Numbered from the stretch's first letter, positions 44,748-54,047 are shown. The stretch is 64,000 bases of DNA from Cedecea lapagei (GCF_900635955.1 NZ_LR134201.1:4154001-4218000); one strand, 5' to 3'. Notes: generated by a model from the sequence alone, not told the origin. Numbers and translations are program-made.

Positions 44748-45341
44748 TTATTTATAGGCAAAGGTGAAGGTCAGGGTGGAGCTCAGACTGCCCGCCTGTG
44801 CGGATGCAGCGTCACATCCACCGCAGGTCATAGCCACCCAAAAGTGCAGCGCGTAATTATCCGGAATCGGCTCTCCACTTCCCAACCCAGGAAACGGCAT
44901 AGCCGTTACTGACCCATCCAGCTTGTATGTATCTTCCGGAATAAATGCCGCATTCTCCTTATTCAGCAGTACCACAGAAAATTGCCGGGAGGTTCCTGAG
45001 CTTTTGCTCATCCACACCCTCTCGGGCGAGGCGATCTCATCATTCAGGGTTCCTTTGACCCCAAATGTCGGGCCAGCAGGTGCCCCCAGTTTTGGGCAGT
45101 CGGTAAACGTCCAGGAAAGTGCCGAAATGCCTGACAGCGCGGTATTGCTCTCCATTAACGCAACGGCGTTGGTGTCCGGCAGCGACAGCGGTGAGGCCGG
45201 TGTCGCGGTAATAGTACAGGTCGCCGTGGACGTCACCGTAGCCGTAAAATCCAGCCCCTGTATGGGCACCGCCCGTGTACCGGTCACAACCGCCAGGAGC
45301 CCCAGCAGGAGCCCTGACAGGTAAATATGTTTATTCATCAT
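44748..45341 (-). CDS. Fimbrial minor subunit (sixth of the pilin-like row)
   Basis: A 197-residue secreted protein with signal peptide ending near GTRA and the type-1-like pilin fold: paired cysteines (TCTITATP and FTDCPKL) and an aromatic, alternating C-terminal strand SSTLTFTFAYK. A further CGGC pair near residue 174 is shared with other subunits here. It is the last of six minor subunits before the second chaperone. Confidence 0.8.
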   Translation of the reverse strand: MMNKHIYLSGLLLGLLAVVTGTRAVPIQGLDFTATVTSTATCTITATPASPLSLPDTNAVALMESNTALSGISALSWTFTDCPKLGAPAGPTFGVKGTLNDEIASPERVWMSKSSGTSRQFSVVLLNKENAAFIPEDTYKLDGSVTAMPFPGLGSGEPIPDNYALHFWVAMTCGGCDAASAQAGSLSSTLTFTFAYK

Positions 45342-45370
45342 TCTGCGCTCGTTATGCGAAACCCCTGCAG

Positions 45371-46012
45371 TCAGGGATACTGCAGCTCAAAATTGACGTG
45401 CGCGGTCACGGTGCCTGTTCCCAGGCGCTGCGGTACACACCAGTCCTCTGCACCACAGGACACACCGGCCGCCATGGGGATCGTATAGCTCCCCTGCAAA
45501 AAACCCGTATCCGGTGCCTGCGGGACAAGGATCTGATAACCATTTGGCCGCTGATCGCTGCCAAAATTAATGCCGTTCTGCCTGTCATAGACCAGCACAC
45601 CAAACCCTTTTCCTGTTCCACCCGACCGAAACAGCGTCGTGTTTTCCGGCCCGCCAGGTGCGGTATAGAGCTCACCGGTCATCGTGATTTTTGGCACGGT
45701 TTTACCGGCACTGTCCCATTGATTACACTCTTTCAGCTGGATCCAAAAATCCCGCAGCCCGCTCATACCTGTCCCGGTTGCGCCTGCCACCTGCCAGTCA
45801 GAGCCTATCAGGGCATCCCCGTTGACGAGGCCAAAGTCGAGGCGGGAAAGCGTGGTACTGCCTGCCGCATCCCCGGTAATACTCATCAGGCAGGTCGTGT
45901 TCTCTGCCAGCGGAGCAGCCGTAAAAAGTGCCGCTGAAGCCGCAGGTACGCCTGTAAAGATGAGCGTCAGGGCGGCAAGCCCGCGTCGATATCCGGCCGC
46001 AATTAATGCCAT
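45371..46012 (-). CDS. Fimbrial minor subunit (fifth)
   Basis: A 213-residue secreted pilin-like protein. The start at 46012 (MALIAAGYRRGLAA) follows a GGGGGC site and gives a signal peptide ending near AASA. Pilin features are CLMSITGDAAG, LKECNQWD and a C-terminal strand VTAHVNFELQY. It lies 29 bp ahead of the next subunit gene. Position in the pilus is unknown. Confidence 0.75.
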   Translation of the reverse strand: MALIAAGYRRGLAALTLIFTGVPAASAALFTAAPLAENTTCLMSITGDAAGSTTLSRLDFGLVNGDALIGSDWQVAGATGTGMSGLRDFWIQLKECNQWDSAGKTVPKITMTGELYTAPGGPENTTLFRSGGTGKGFGVLVYDRQNGINFGSDQRPNGYQILVPQAPDTGFLQGSYTIPMAAGVSCGAEDWCVPQRLGTGTVTAHVNFELQYP

Positions 46013-46036
46013 ATTGCCCCCATCCATGTTCCACTC

Positions 46037-46657
46037 TCACTGATAGCTAAATGTAAATGTCAGCGACGCACCTAATGTCCCGCCGTTTAACGCATTCAGG
46101 GGGGATGGAGTACACCCTGAGGCATCACCACAGGACACTGCCGCAGCCCAGTTCAACGTCTGGTCTGCGTTAAATGCCGTCCCTGTCGCCCCTGCGCTTA
46201 CCGGGACACCCTGTTGAACCTGAGGGGGCGTCCCGGTGGCCGTGGTCTGATTTGAATACAGCGCAATCCCAAATCCCTGTGAAGTAGAGCTGGCGGCATC
46301 CCGGAATAACCGGTTGTTCTCCGCGCGCATCAGCGCCCCGGATACCGTCACCAACGGAGATAACCTCTCATCCGCCAGGCCCGCGCAGTTTGTGAGATTC
46401 ACACTGAAGTTCGTTTTCCCCAGTTGGGGCCAGGATTGCCTTAGTGCGGATAGGGTATCCAGAGTACCGGTACCCACGGTCACCACCGCAGAATCCTGTC
46501 CGACACCGTTAATGTTCACCGTGCACGTTCCGCCTCCCGTAATGGTGGCCGTCAGTTCAGACGTACCCGCATTCACTCCTGCCTGCCCGGCACTGGCCTC
46601 TGGCATCATGACCACGAGAAGCAGCAGCCCTGCCACGTTCACTTTAATCCTGTTCAT
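46037..46657 (-). CDS. Fimbrial minor subunit (fourth)
   Basis: A 206-residue secreted pilin-like protein with signal peptide ending near ASAG. It has the paired cysteines (GGTCTVNING, NLTNCAGLA), an AAVSCGDASGC motif near residue 177, and the C-terminal strand GASLTFTFSYQ. It starts 8 bp behind the previous subunit gene. Confidence 0.82.
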   Translation of the reverse strand: MNRIKVNVAGLLLLVVMMPEASAGQAGVNAGTSELTATITGGGTCTVNINGVGQDSAVVTVGTGTLDTLSALRQSWPQLGKTNFSVNLTNCAGLADERLSPLVTVSGALMRAENNRLFRDAASSTSQGFGIALYSNQTTATGTPPQVQQGVPVSAGATGTAFNADQTLNWAAAVSCGDASGCTPSPLNALNGGTLGASLTFTFSYQ

Positions 46658-46665
46658 CAGCGGCC

Positions 46666-47250
46666 TCAGTCATAAGAAAACGTAAAGATAACGCTGGCTT
46701 TTAGCGTGCCGCTTCCCAGGTTTGCTGCTGTGCAAGTACTGCCGCATGACACACCGGCAGCATAACCATACACCTGGTTCAGTGAGCTCCAGCCCGCCCC
46801 CGGCGCCCCAATCTGGACGGCCGACCCGTTGGCAAAGAAATCCTTGCTGGAGGATGTATCCGGGCTTGATACCCTGTAGATACCTATTCCCAGCCCCCGG
46901 GAGGTCGATGAGCTGTCGCGAAACAGCTTGTTTTCGCTGCCCGCCAGTACTGCCGAGCCCGGCGCGGCCGTCATTGTCAATTTCGGCGCCCCCACCGTTT
47001 GCGTACCGGCACAGTTAGACAGCGTCACGCTCAGGGGTTTTATCCCCCCCAGAGGGACCCAGTTTTTACCGATGGCTTCCGGCCCGGAGAGCGTTCCAAA
47101 AGCCACATCCGCAGCCTGCACGGTACAAGTACCTGCCAGGATCTTAATGTTGAACGTGATTTCCTGGCTGTCAGCCGCCTTCACACTTGCTGACAGCAGG
47201 AGTGGCACCGCGATACATGCTGCCGTCCCTGAAACTCGCCAGCCTCTCAT
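46666..47250 (-). CDS. Fimbrial minor subunit (third)
   Basis: A 194-residue secreted pilin-like protein; signal peptide ends near VKA. Cysteines are in AGTCTVQAAD and LSNCAGTQ, with AAGVSCGSTCTAAN near residue 167 and C-terminal strand ASVIFTFSYD. It is clearly related to the fourth subunit, so this row probably grew by tandem duplication. Confidence 0.82.
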   Translation of the reverse strand: MRGWRVSGTAACIAVPLLLSASVKAADSQEITFNIKILAGTCTVQAADVAFGTLSGPEAIGKNWVPLGGIKPLSVTLSNCAGTQTVGAPKLTMTAAPGSAVLAGSENKLFRDSSSTSRGLGIGIYRVSSPDTSSSKDFFANGSAVQIGAPGAGWSSLNQVYGYAAGVSCGSTCTAANLGSGTLKASVIFTFSYD

Positions 47251-47276
47251 CTTCCTTTTCCTCTGCTGTGCCGGGG

Positions 47277-47924
47277 TTACCGGTAGCCAAACGTAAATGT
47301 GATCCCGGCCGTAATATCACCGCCGGCGTGGCCGGCATCCTGTGCCGCACAGGTGGCGGCATCCCCACACCCTACCCCTACATAAAAATCCGTCGTGCCG
47401 CCGGTATACGGCAGCGAGGCCGGTGCCAGCACCACGTCGCTGGTGGCGGAGCCGTCACCAGAAACCTGGCTGGAAGGTGTCCATTTCGACAGTTTTTCGG
47501 TACTGAGCACAATGCCGTAACCTCTGGCTGCTCCGGACTCATTGTTATTAAACAAATATTTGCCCGTCCCTGCCGGCAGGTCAGTCACCGTGGTACCTGT
47601 TATGCTCAGGGTCGGTGCTTTCCCGGCGGCATTCAGCCCAAGACAGTGGGACAACTGCACTGGCACCCCCTCCATACTCTGAATACTGCCGTCATTCATG
47701 ACGTTGCGGGAGACCGGCGGCAGGCTCAGCGAACCGGTGGTCACTGTTGGAAAACTCACTTCACACGTTCCCTGCGTGATCGTGCCGTTGACCGTATAAT
47801 CTTCCGCCCTGACACCGGAAACCATCCCGGTCACCACCAGGGCAAGCGAAGCCAGGCCACACCCGCCCATCCTGAATAACGGGCGCGGTTCTTCGGGTCT
47901 GATATCCTGTGTTGTTGCTGTCAT
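47277..47924 (-). CDS. Fimbrial minor subunit (second)
   Basis: A 215-residue secreted pilin-like protein. The signal peptide is preceded by about 18 hydrophilic residues (MTATTQDIRPEEPRPLFR). Cysteines are in QGTCEVSFP and LSHCLGLN, with GVGCGDAATCAAQ near residue 181, and the C-terminal strand is AGITFTFGYR. Confidence 0.8.
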   Translation of the reverse strand: MTATTQDIRPEEPRPLFRMGGCGLASLALVVTGMVSGVRAEDYTVNGTITQGTCEVSFPTVTTGSLSLPPVSRNVMNDGSIQSMEGVPVQLSHCLGLNAAGKAPTLSITGTTVTDLPAGTGKYLFNNNESGAARGYGIVLSTEKLSKWTPSSQVSGDGSATSDVVLAPASLPYTGGTTDFYVGVGCGDAATCAAQDAGHAGGDITAGITFTFGYR

Positions 47925-47964
47925 CTTCCCTGCCTCTCTGACGTAACGGATAAAATGTACTGAC

Positions 47965-48540
47965 TCAGTGGTACAGGAAGGTAAAGGTCAGTCGGGCGTT
48001 GACCTGTCCGTAAGAAGGAACCACACCCGCGCTGACAAAACCGAGCGTGTACATTCGCTCTCCTTCATCCATCACCTTTCCCGGCTCGCCCTCATAGCTG
48101 AAACCGCCGTCCGGAATACTGCCTCCTGGCGCAGTTTCTTGCGTATAAAAGCTATCCAGCCGGGTAAAGCGACCTTCCCGTAGCATAAAACCGGCATGTG
48201 TTGCCTGAGAGGATGCTTCAGAGAAAATGGTGGGGCTGCCAGCCAGCGTGCTACCCGTTACCTGAATCCCCGGACGCTGGGTGGTCCCGGGTGTCCCCTG
48301 GCAGTCACTTATCGTGACCCGGAGCGGCTTCACTTCAGCCGTCCAGTTATTACGTGCAAACTGCGTTGGTACCTGGCCTGTGAAAGTCATCATGGACGGC
48401 ACTGATAGCTGGCAGCTCCCCTCGGTAACTGCCGTTTTGACCGTCAATACGGCCGCATTCACGGTACTGGCCATCCCGGCAAGACAAACCATGACGCAAC
48501 ACATCTCATTTCGTAGAGCGTAAGTAAAAAACGGCCTCAT
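47965..48540 (-). CDS. Fimbrial minor subunit (first)
   Basis: A 191-residue secreted pilin-like protein with signal peptide ending near TVNA, cysteines in EGSCQLSVP and ISDCQGTPG, and C-terminal strand NARLTFTFLYH. It is the most divergent of the six minor subunits and lies directly behind the first chaperone (33 bp). Confidence 0.8.
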   Translation of the reverse strand: MRPFFTYALRNEMCCVMVCLAGMASTVNAAVLTVKTAVTEGSCQLSVPSMMTFTGQVPTQFARNNWTAEVKPLRVTISDCQGTPGTTQRPGIQVTGSTLAGSPTIFSEASSQATHAGFMLREGRFTRLDSFYTQETAPGGSIPDGGFSYEGEPGKVMDEGERMYTLGFVSAGVVPSYGQVNARLTFTFLYH

Positions 48541-48573
48541 GTGCGATTACCCCTTCCACTGCGGCCCACCCTT

Positions 48574-49302
48574 TCAGTGGATTTCTGTCCCGAACTCCTG
48601 CGTTCCACCGAAATCATCGATAACACTCCAGCTCACTCTTTTTTTCTGGCTGCTGCCAGTGCCATAGACCTGACTGGATGAAGGAGCAAGCATTGCGGGC
48701 CTATGTGCAGAAAAACGCACCGGCTGACCATCCACGCGCAGACTACTCAGCGTCATGTAATACGGCGTGGGGTTCGTCACTTTCAGTGCCCCAGGCACGC
48801 GCTCAAACACCAGCCTCTGCCAGGTCTCTCTGGTGGGCGGCGGAAGCCCTTCTGGGCGATAAAAAAGTTTGACGGTATTCCCCACGCCAAAAGAAATCTG
48901 TCCGCCAACGGACGAAAACCCGGCCTCGCTGTTACGTGCAAGCGGATTCTTTGACCCCGGAATACCCGTGGTCTGGAAATAAAAAAGGCTCTCTTTACCG
49001 CTCACCAGGCTCTGGGCCTGCAGCAGTCGAATACGCAATGCATTGCTGCTCCCGGACTCCAGGCGAACCAGGGGCGGTGACACCAGAAAGGCTGGTGAAA
49101 CTTTTTTACCGTCCACATCAGTGCTGATAATGCTTCTGACCAGATAGGCCGTATCCGGGGTCGTGTTACGTACCGTCACCGTTGCTCCCCCTGCCGACTG
49201 ATTGTAAATAATGCGGGTCGCATCCAGCCCTAATCCGCTACCCATCGACAGAGATGACACTGAAAGAAGAGAGAACAATAATGCAATTTTAGGTAGCTTC
49301 AT
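48574..49302 (-). CDS. Periplasmic pilus chaperone (first)
   Basis: A 242-residue PapD-like chaperone with signal peptide (about 1-22). The anchoring Arg is in LDATRIIYNQ and the Lys in NTVKLFYRPEGL; NPTPYYMTLSSL is in the second domain. It follows the major pilin gene and probably serves it. Confidence 0.92.
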   Translation of the reverse strand: MKLPKIALLFSLLSVSSLSMGSGLGLDATRIIYNQSAGGATVTVRNTTPDTAYLVRSIISTDVDGKKVSPAFLVSPPLVRLESGSSNALRIRLLQAQSLVSGKESLFYFQTTGIPGSKNPLARNSEAGFSSVGGQISFGVGNTVKLFYRPEGLPPPTRETWQRLVFERVPGALKVTNPTPYYMTLSSLRVDGQPVRFSAHRPAMLAPSSSQVYGTGSSQKKRVSWSVIDDFGGTQEFGTEIH

Positions 49303-49337
49303 TTTCCACCCAGGATCCCCTCTGAAACATCAGATAA

Positions 49338-49362
49338 ATGAGGGAGGAACGTCCCCCCTCAT
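49338..49362 (-). terminator. Attenuator-like hairpin behind the major pilin gene
   Basis: On the minus strand GAGGGGGGA and TCCTCCCTC pair with one G-T wobble and are followed by ATTTATC. Partial termination here would raise pilin over chaperone and minor subunits, as in other fimbrial operons. Confidence 0.5.
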
Positions 49363-49376
49363 GGCACGCTAAGTAC

Positions 49377-49961
49377 TTAGTTATAAACCGCGCGGAAAAT
49401 AAACTGCTCCGCAACTGCACCGGTGGTTGCCTTTGTTGCCCCTGACGCCATACGCAGCCCGATTTGGAATGGCACAACTGGCAGAGCCACGGTGTTAGCC
49501 TCGGTCTCGTTATCCGTTGTATTGGTGTAAAGCGGGATCTGGTTGTTTGCAGCGGTAACAGGCGTGTTTGTCACTCCACCGTCTCTGCCTGTTACGGAGG
49601 CATTCAGAGCAATGCCCACGTTCGTAGGAGCAACCCCGCCCCACAAGTTCTGATCCTGAGAAAATGCCCCCTGCGCCCCTATTACATTCAATTCCACGCC
49701 CTGGCCCTTCAGAATTGCGCCTTCGCAGTTCTGCAGCGATACGGTGAAGTTGCGCTCACCGACGACAGTCGTCGAGGTTGTGAAACGACCCGGTACCCAG
49801 GTCCCCAGTGGCAGGGTTGTACCGACGCCATTCAGGCTCACATCACAAGAAACGGTACTCACCGCACCTGTAACATTCAGGGTGCCGTCCTGCTGAGCGA
49901 ATACGGAACCAGACAGCATGACAGTGGCCAGAGCGGCCAGTTTAATCGTATTTTTCTTCAT
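49377..49961 (-). CDS. Major fimbrial subunit (pilin)
   Basis: A 194-residue pilin, promoter-proximal gene of the operon. The signal peptide ends at SVFA, followed by QQDGTLNVTGAV. Cysteines are in VSCDVSLNG and LQNCEGAIL, and the C-terminal strand is EQFIFRAVYN. The ATG at 49961 is preferred to a GTG three codons earlier. It is separated from the rest of the operon by a hairpin, as expected for the most abundant subunit. Confidence 0.88.
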   Translation of the reverse strand: MKKNTIKLAALATVMLSGSVFAQQDGTLNVTGAVSTVSCDVSLNGVGTTLPLGTWVPGRFTTSTTVVGERNFTVSLQNCEGAILKGQGVELNVIGAQGAFSQDQNLWGGVAPTNVGIALNASVTGRDGGVTNTPVTAANNQIPLYTNTTDNETEANTVALPVVPFQIGLRMASGATKATTGAVAEQFIFRAVYN

Positions 49962-49970
49962 AATAATCAC

Positions 49971-51573
49971 TCACATTAATTAACATCCGCCCCCGGGCAG
50001 GAGAAAACACGGGGGTTCCACACAATGTGGACACTGTTGAAAACGTCACGTTTTCATCCTGAGGCTATTCAGCCCTTATTTACCAATGCCATACAACGCA
50101 TTGATGTGCACCGGCAGCATTAACCAGACGCCTGCCAGAACTCGATAAACGCAATATCCCGGCGAGACAAACCTCAAAAAAAAATATAAAAAACCCGCTC
50201 ATCAACATGGCACATAAATACTCGTAACATGTCGATTTAACTGAACTAAAGAGGCTACCAATTTGGGGTTATCGTGTATTAATTTCGCCGTACAAGCGAT
50301 GCATCACAGATAATGAAAACTGAATTTCAGCTCTGCCTTTTCGCTTCTCTCTCACCACAAAACGACATAGTAAAGCGTGATGACCATCACATTGCGTTAA
50401 AAATAATACACCGCAGATGAACAAATGTGCAAAACATAAGATAGCAAAAACAAACAAAACAGAACATAATTCTGAAAAACGGGTATGTTATAAAATATAT
50501 GATATATATAAAGCCGATATATTCATGATATAAAGACAAAGATATATAAACAATACTTAAACGAAATTTTCGCGTTTATTAACTAAATAAAATATTGAAA
50601 AGGCATAGGGAATGATGTATGGGAATAGAGGTTTGATTCACACACCCATATAATTTTTATATTTGCTGCGCTTTTAGGACTTTTCAACCTTACGCTGATT
50701 AAGGATGATTTGAATATGTTTCAAAAAAACCAATTTTACTCGCAATATGAGTATCAATAACTATTCTCAGTATAATATATTTCATTCCTTACTTTTCCAG
50801 ATAATATAACCTACCTCTTAAAAATATACGTCCGGGAAATAGCAGGCAGGTGTTCGGGGACATGGTGAACGCATTCCAGGCTTACCCTGCGTCTGGGGAT
50901 GATAAGGCCGTGAGCGGCTATTCAGCAGCATGAGGGGCTGGCTGCGCCCGCCGGCAAAGGGAAAGTGGCTCCTGGGCGTTCCTCATGTGCTGTACGAAGC
51001 ACCCGACCTGTAACAGGTCAGTGAAAAGGAGGCAGGAAACGTTGGGAGTGTAAGGCGGCGCCAGGGAGCGGCCAGCGTGTCGGATGGGAGTTCAGGCAAA
51101 GTTGCGTGTAGTGCCCAGAATGATACTGCTGTGCGCCAGCATACCGTTATGCTGGGGAATTTTGGACGTATGCTAAGACTGCCTGATGCAAAACCCATTC
51201 CGGATAGCCTGGACGATATCACCCGTCGCCCGGACGATCGTATCAACCAGCATAAAGCAACAGACGACTATGAGGATGCGCAGGTCGGGCTCAGGTGCTT
51301 CCAGGAAGAAGCGTCCACATGCTCGTTAACAGATCAGGGCTGATTGATAAGATGACCGTCCTTGTGGCACCCCATTTTCGTCAAGGCTACCCGGGCGTTA
51401 CTGAGCTTGAATGCACTAATCTCGCATCAAAACCGCCCTCTTTCGGCCACCTTTCTACAGCAGAATCAAAGCAACATTGCTCATCTGCACAGAATTCTTA
51501 CCTTAGCAGTAACCCGTTTTTTATACGTGATGCGTAGAACTTTGGCTCTTATGAACCAAAGAAAGGACTCAGC
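49971..51573. other. Intergenic region without a convincing gene; AT-rich fimbrial upstream region and degraded DNA
   Basis: From 49971 to about 50830 the sequence is strongly AT-rich, extreme at 50440-50600, which suits an H-NS-silenced fimbrial promoter region. From about 50830 to 51540 base composition returns to normal, but all frames are short and mutually antisense (for example 51077-51343 plus and 50983-51246 minus) and I recognise no protein. It may be the remains of a lost element; no integrase, transposase or attachment repeat is visible. Confidence 0.6.
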
Positions 51574-51657
51574 CTACTGGAGCCAAAAATTCAGCGTGAT
51601 CAGGCCGCAGGTGAGCAGCGCGGTGAGGATTAATTCGAAACTGTAGCGTCGCAACAT
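51574..51657 (-). CDS. ydgU: Small membrane protein YdgU
   Basis: A 27-residue single-span membrane protein read on the minus strand, starting MLRRYSFELILTALL. It lies directly behind asr, the place and length of E. coli ydgU, and keeps the RY-FE-IL pattern at the N terminus. It was too short for routine ORF calling. The asr terminator lies between the two. Confidence 0.8.
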   Translation of the reverse strand: MLRRYSFELILTALLTCGLITLNFWLQ

Positions 51658-51675
51658 TATCTGAACTCCAGAAAG

Positions 51676-51699
51676 AAACACCCGGCAAGCCGGGTGTTT
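51676..51699 (-). terminator. asr terminator
   Basis: AAACACCCGGC/GCCGGGTGTTT, an 11-bp perfect stem with a 2-base loop, followed on the minus strand by CTTTCTGG. It lies between asr and ydgU, so ydgU may depend on readthrough. Confidence 0.75.
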
Positions 51700-51738
51700 G
51701 TGTTAACGCTTCAAGCTAACGGGGTGGCCCCGCTAAAC

Positions 51739-52191
51739 TTATGCTGCTGGCGTAACAGCTGGTTTTGCTGCCGCTTTGTGATGTTTTTTCACGTGTTTCT
51801 TAGCAGCCTGCGCTTTCTGAGCAACTGGTTTTACTGCTTTTTTGTGATGCTTTTTAGCAGCCTGAGCCTTCTGAGCAGCCGGTTTTACTGCTTTTTTGTG
51901 GTGCTTTTTAGCAGCCTGAGCTTTCTGCTCGGTCGCTGGCTTAGCGGCTTTTTTGTGTTTCTTTTTAGCGGCCTGAGCTTTCTGAGCGGCAGCTTTCTTG
52001 TGTTTCTTATGGTGCGTTACTTTTGCAGCTGGAGCTTTAGCAGCAGGTGCAGCAGCGGCGGTGGTTGCCGGAGCAGCAGCTGGTGCAGTAGCGGTAGTGT
52101 CAGCAGCGAAAGCGGCGGTAGTGTCAGCAGCGAAAGCGGCGGAAGACAGACCCATAGCAGCGGCAACAACCAGAGCTAATACTTTTTTCAT
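51739..52191 (-). CDS. asr: Acid-shock protein Asr
   Basis: A 150-residue periplasmic, very basic, Ala/Lys/His-rich protein with signal peptide ending at AAFA. It is built of imperfect repeats such as QKAQAAKKHHKKA(V)KP, about four copies. Asr is among the most acid-induced proteins in E. coli. Longer than the E. coli form by extra repeat units. A near-perfect RstA box lies upstream. Confidence 0.95.
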   Translation of the reverse strand: MKKVLALVVAAAMGLSSAAFAADTTAAFAADTTATAPAAAPATTAAAAPAAKAPAAKVTHHKKHKKAAAQKAQAAKKKHKKAAKPATEQKAQAAKKHHKKAVKPAAQKAQAAKKHHKKAVKPVAQKAQAAKKHVKKHHKAAAKPAVTPAA

Positions 52192-52295
52192 TTCGACATC
52201 CTCGAATTTGTTTTCGTGTTTACCCCACTGCGGGGCCGTTGAAATGAACTATAGGCGTATCGAATAAACTCTTCAGTGAGTGATTGGTATCGGCG

Positions 52296-52309
52296 TGTAA
52301 TGAAATGTA
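52296..52309 (-). promoter_or_regulatory. RstA-box-like site upstream of asr
   Basis: TACATTTCATTACA on the minus strand matches the RstA box TACATNTNGTTACA at all fixed positions but one. It lies 105 bp upstream of the asr start; asr is an RstA target in E. coli. Confidence 0.65.
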
Positions 52310-52367
52310 CAACCGAGGTCGTGCAGCCCTGCCCGGGAATAGCAGGTGCCCGACCTGATACCAATTT

Positions 52368-54047
52368 TTAATCGTTATTCCCCGAGACGTCCCGGTAAAC
52401 CATCAGATTATTACGCTGCTCGCCGGGACGGTTATCCTCCCAGAAAAAGACCATTCCCTCAGGAGCAGGCTTCAGCTTGTCGCCAAGCACGATTAACCAG
52501 CGGCAATGTTTGGGCTTGCTGAAGGTCTTCTGAGGATGGTGCAGAATGCCGGTAAAGTAGTAAAGCATCGGCGCCTCTGACTCACCAATGCGGTAAGACG
52601 CCATACAGTCTGTCGCCTGGTACTGGCCGGCAAGATGGCTTTTGAGATCCTTAAACACCCCTTCATAACCTTTGCTGCTGTCGAACCAGCCCACCATCAA
52701 CGTAAACGCCACGCTCCAGACGGCGGTGGCGCCCAGCGCCCAGCTCAGGGCGGCTCGCAACGCAGGATTAACCTCACCATACAGTCGGGTGCGGCAAAAC
52801 CACAGTGCCGTGATGACAAGAGCAAAGGCAAACATCAGCCAGGAGAAATGAAGCTCGTAGCTCGTCGGTAGCCAACGCTCAAGCGGATCCAGCCAACCTT
52901 TTTTGTCACCGCTGAGCTTAATAAAATAGGCCACCCACAGCACCACAAGCAGCGCTGACCAGAGCACAGTGGAAAAATATGAGAAATATCGCAAAGACCG
53001 CTCTTTTATTGCGGGCAGCAGTTGAGATCCCAGGAGCGCCATAGGCGCCACAAAGGGCATCAAATATAAGGCACGGCTGGTTGCCGACATCTGAAGAATA
53101 ATAATGCCTAATAAAGGGAAAACCGTAATGGCAAACTCGCTTTGGTTCTTCAGGCGCTTAAGAGGATGACGGAGAAAATAGAGCATTGCCAATATTCCTG
53201 ACGGCAACGCAAACAGCATAACGGCCTCAGGGACTCGCGTCGGGATGGCTTTAGCACCCAGCTTCGCGACAGAAAACCCCAGGAATCGGCCTATGTTATT
53301 TTCCCAGAACCACACCATAAACAGATCGGGATGTTTACTAAACAGCAGAACAGGCCACGGAAGAATAAAAGCAAGCGCTACCCCTCCCGCAAGAATAACC
53401 GGATACCAGAAAGTTTTTGTCCTGCACTGGGCGAAAAAGAATGCGCTCAAAAATAACGTTATCCAGAGGACGCCGGGAATAAACACGCCTTTTGATAACA
53501 GAGTGACGACCGTTCCCACGCAAAGCCATACGGCCGAGGCGACCACCTTCTCCTGGCGGATTAACCCGACAATGCCATAGAGCGCCACGGTTGCACCGGC
53601 GGTGAGGGCGGTATCGCTGAACATATCGTGGCTGTGACGCAGGATGCCCGGCGCGCTGACATAAACGGCAAATGCCAGCCAGATACGGTAGTCCGTCAGG
53701 CTTTCACTGCGAAATACTCTTCTCGCCAGCAGAATAAAAAAGGAAAAATTAATAACGGAAAACAGTAACGTTGCGGTTCGGGCTGCATCATGCAACGGCA
53801 TCATGCCGGAGAATAAATGCGCCGTCAGCGTAGCCGTCCAGTAATACAGTGGAGGCTTTTCCATAAAAGGTTCACCCGCATTCACAGGAACCAGCCAGTT
53901 ACCTGTTTCATACATGGTCTGAATCACGCCAAAGGTATAGTTTTCGTCCTGCTTCCACGGTGTATGACCATATATTCCCGGCAGCAGATAAATAATAAGA
54001 AAGCCAATAAACAAAAGGAGAATTTTTCCATCCTTGCGCTGCAACAT
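52368..54047 (-). CDS. GT39/ArnT-like membrane glycosyltransferase
   Basis: A 559-residue inner-membrane protein with about twelve hydrophobic segments and a C-terminal periplasmic part. The first periplasmic loop holds the acidic pair in TPWKQDENYTFG, followed by EKPPLYYWTATL, typical of ArnT/PMT (GT39) enzymes that use polyprenyl-phosphate sugars. ArnT itself adds aminoarabinose to lipid A, but no arn genes are nearby, so donor and acceptor are unknown. It stands alone between asr and the haem locus. Confidence 0.75.
   Translation of the reverse strand: MLQRKDGKILLLFIGFLIIYLLPGIYGHTPWKQDENYTFGVIQTMYETGNWLVPVNAGEPFMEKPPLYYWTATLTAHLFSGMMPLHDAARTATLLFSVINFSFFILLARRVFRSESLTDYRIWLAFAVYVSAPGILRHSHDMFSDTALTAGATVALYGIVGLIRQEKVVASAVWLCVGTVVTLLSKGVFIPGVLWITLFLSAFFFAQCRTKTFWYPVILAGGVALAFILPWPVLLFSKHPDLFMVWFWENNIGRFLGFSVAKLGAKAIPTRVPEAVMLFALPSGILAMLYFLRHPLKRLKNQSEFAITVFPLLGIIILQMSATSRALYLMPFVAPMALLGSQLLPAIKERSLRYFSYFSTVLWSALLVVLWVAYFIKLSGDKKGWLDPLERWLPTSYELHFSWLMFAFALVITALWFCRTRLYGEVNPALRAALSWALGATAVWSVAFTLMVGWFDSSKGYEGVFKDLKSHLAGQYQATDCMASYRIGESEAPMLYYFTGILHHPQKTFSKPKHCRWLIVLGDKLKPAPEGMVFFWEDNRPGEQRNNLMVYRDVSGNND

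Noticed and set aside
50269..50457. 62-codon minus-strand frame in the AT-rich region
   Set aside because: It opens with TTG, lies in low-complexity DNA and lacks a ribosome site.
51077..51343. 88-codon plus-strand frame as a gene
   Set aside because: It overlaps an equally long minus-strand frame, has no clear ribosome site and matches no family I know.
35686..51573. Complete integrative island with integrase and right attachment site
   Set aside because: No integrase gene is present, and the 20-bp tRNA end is not found again before asr.
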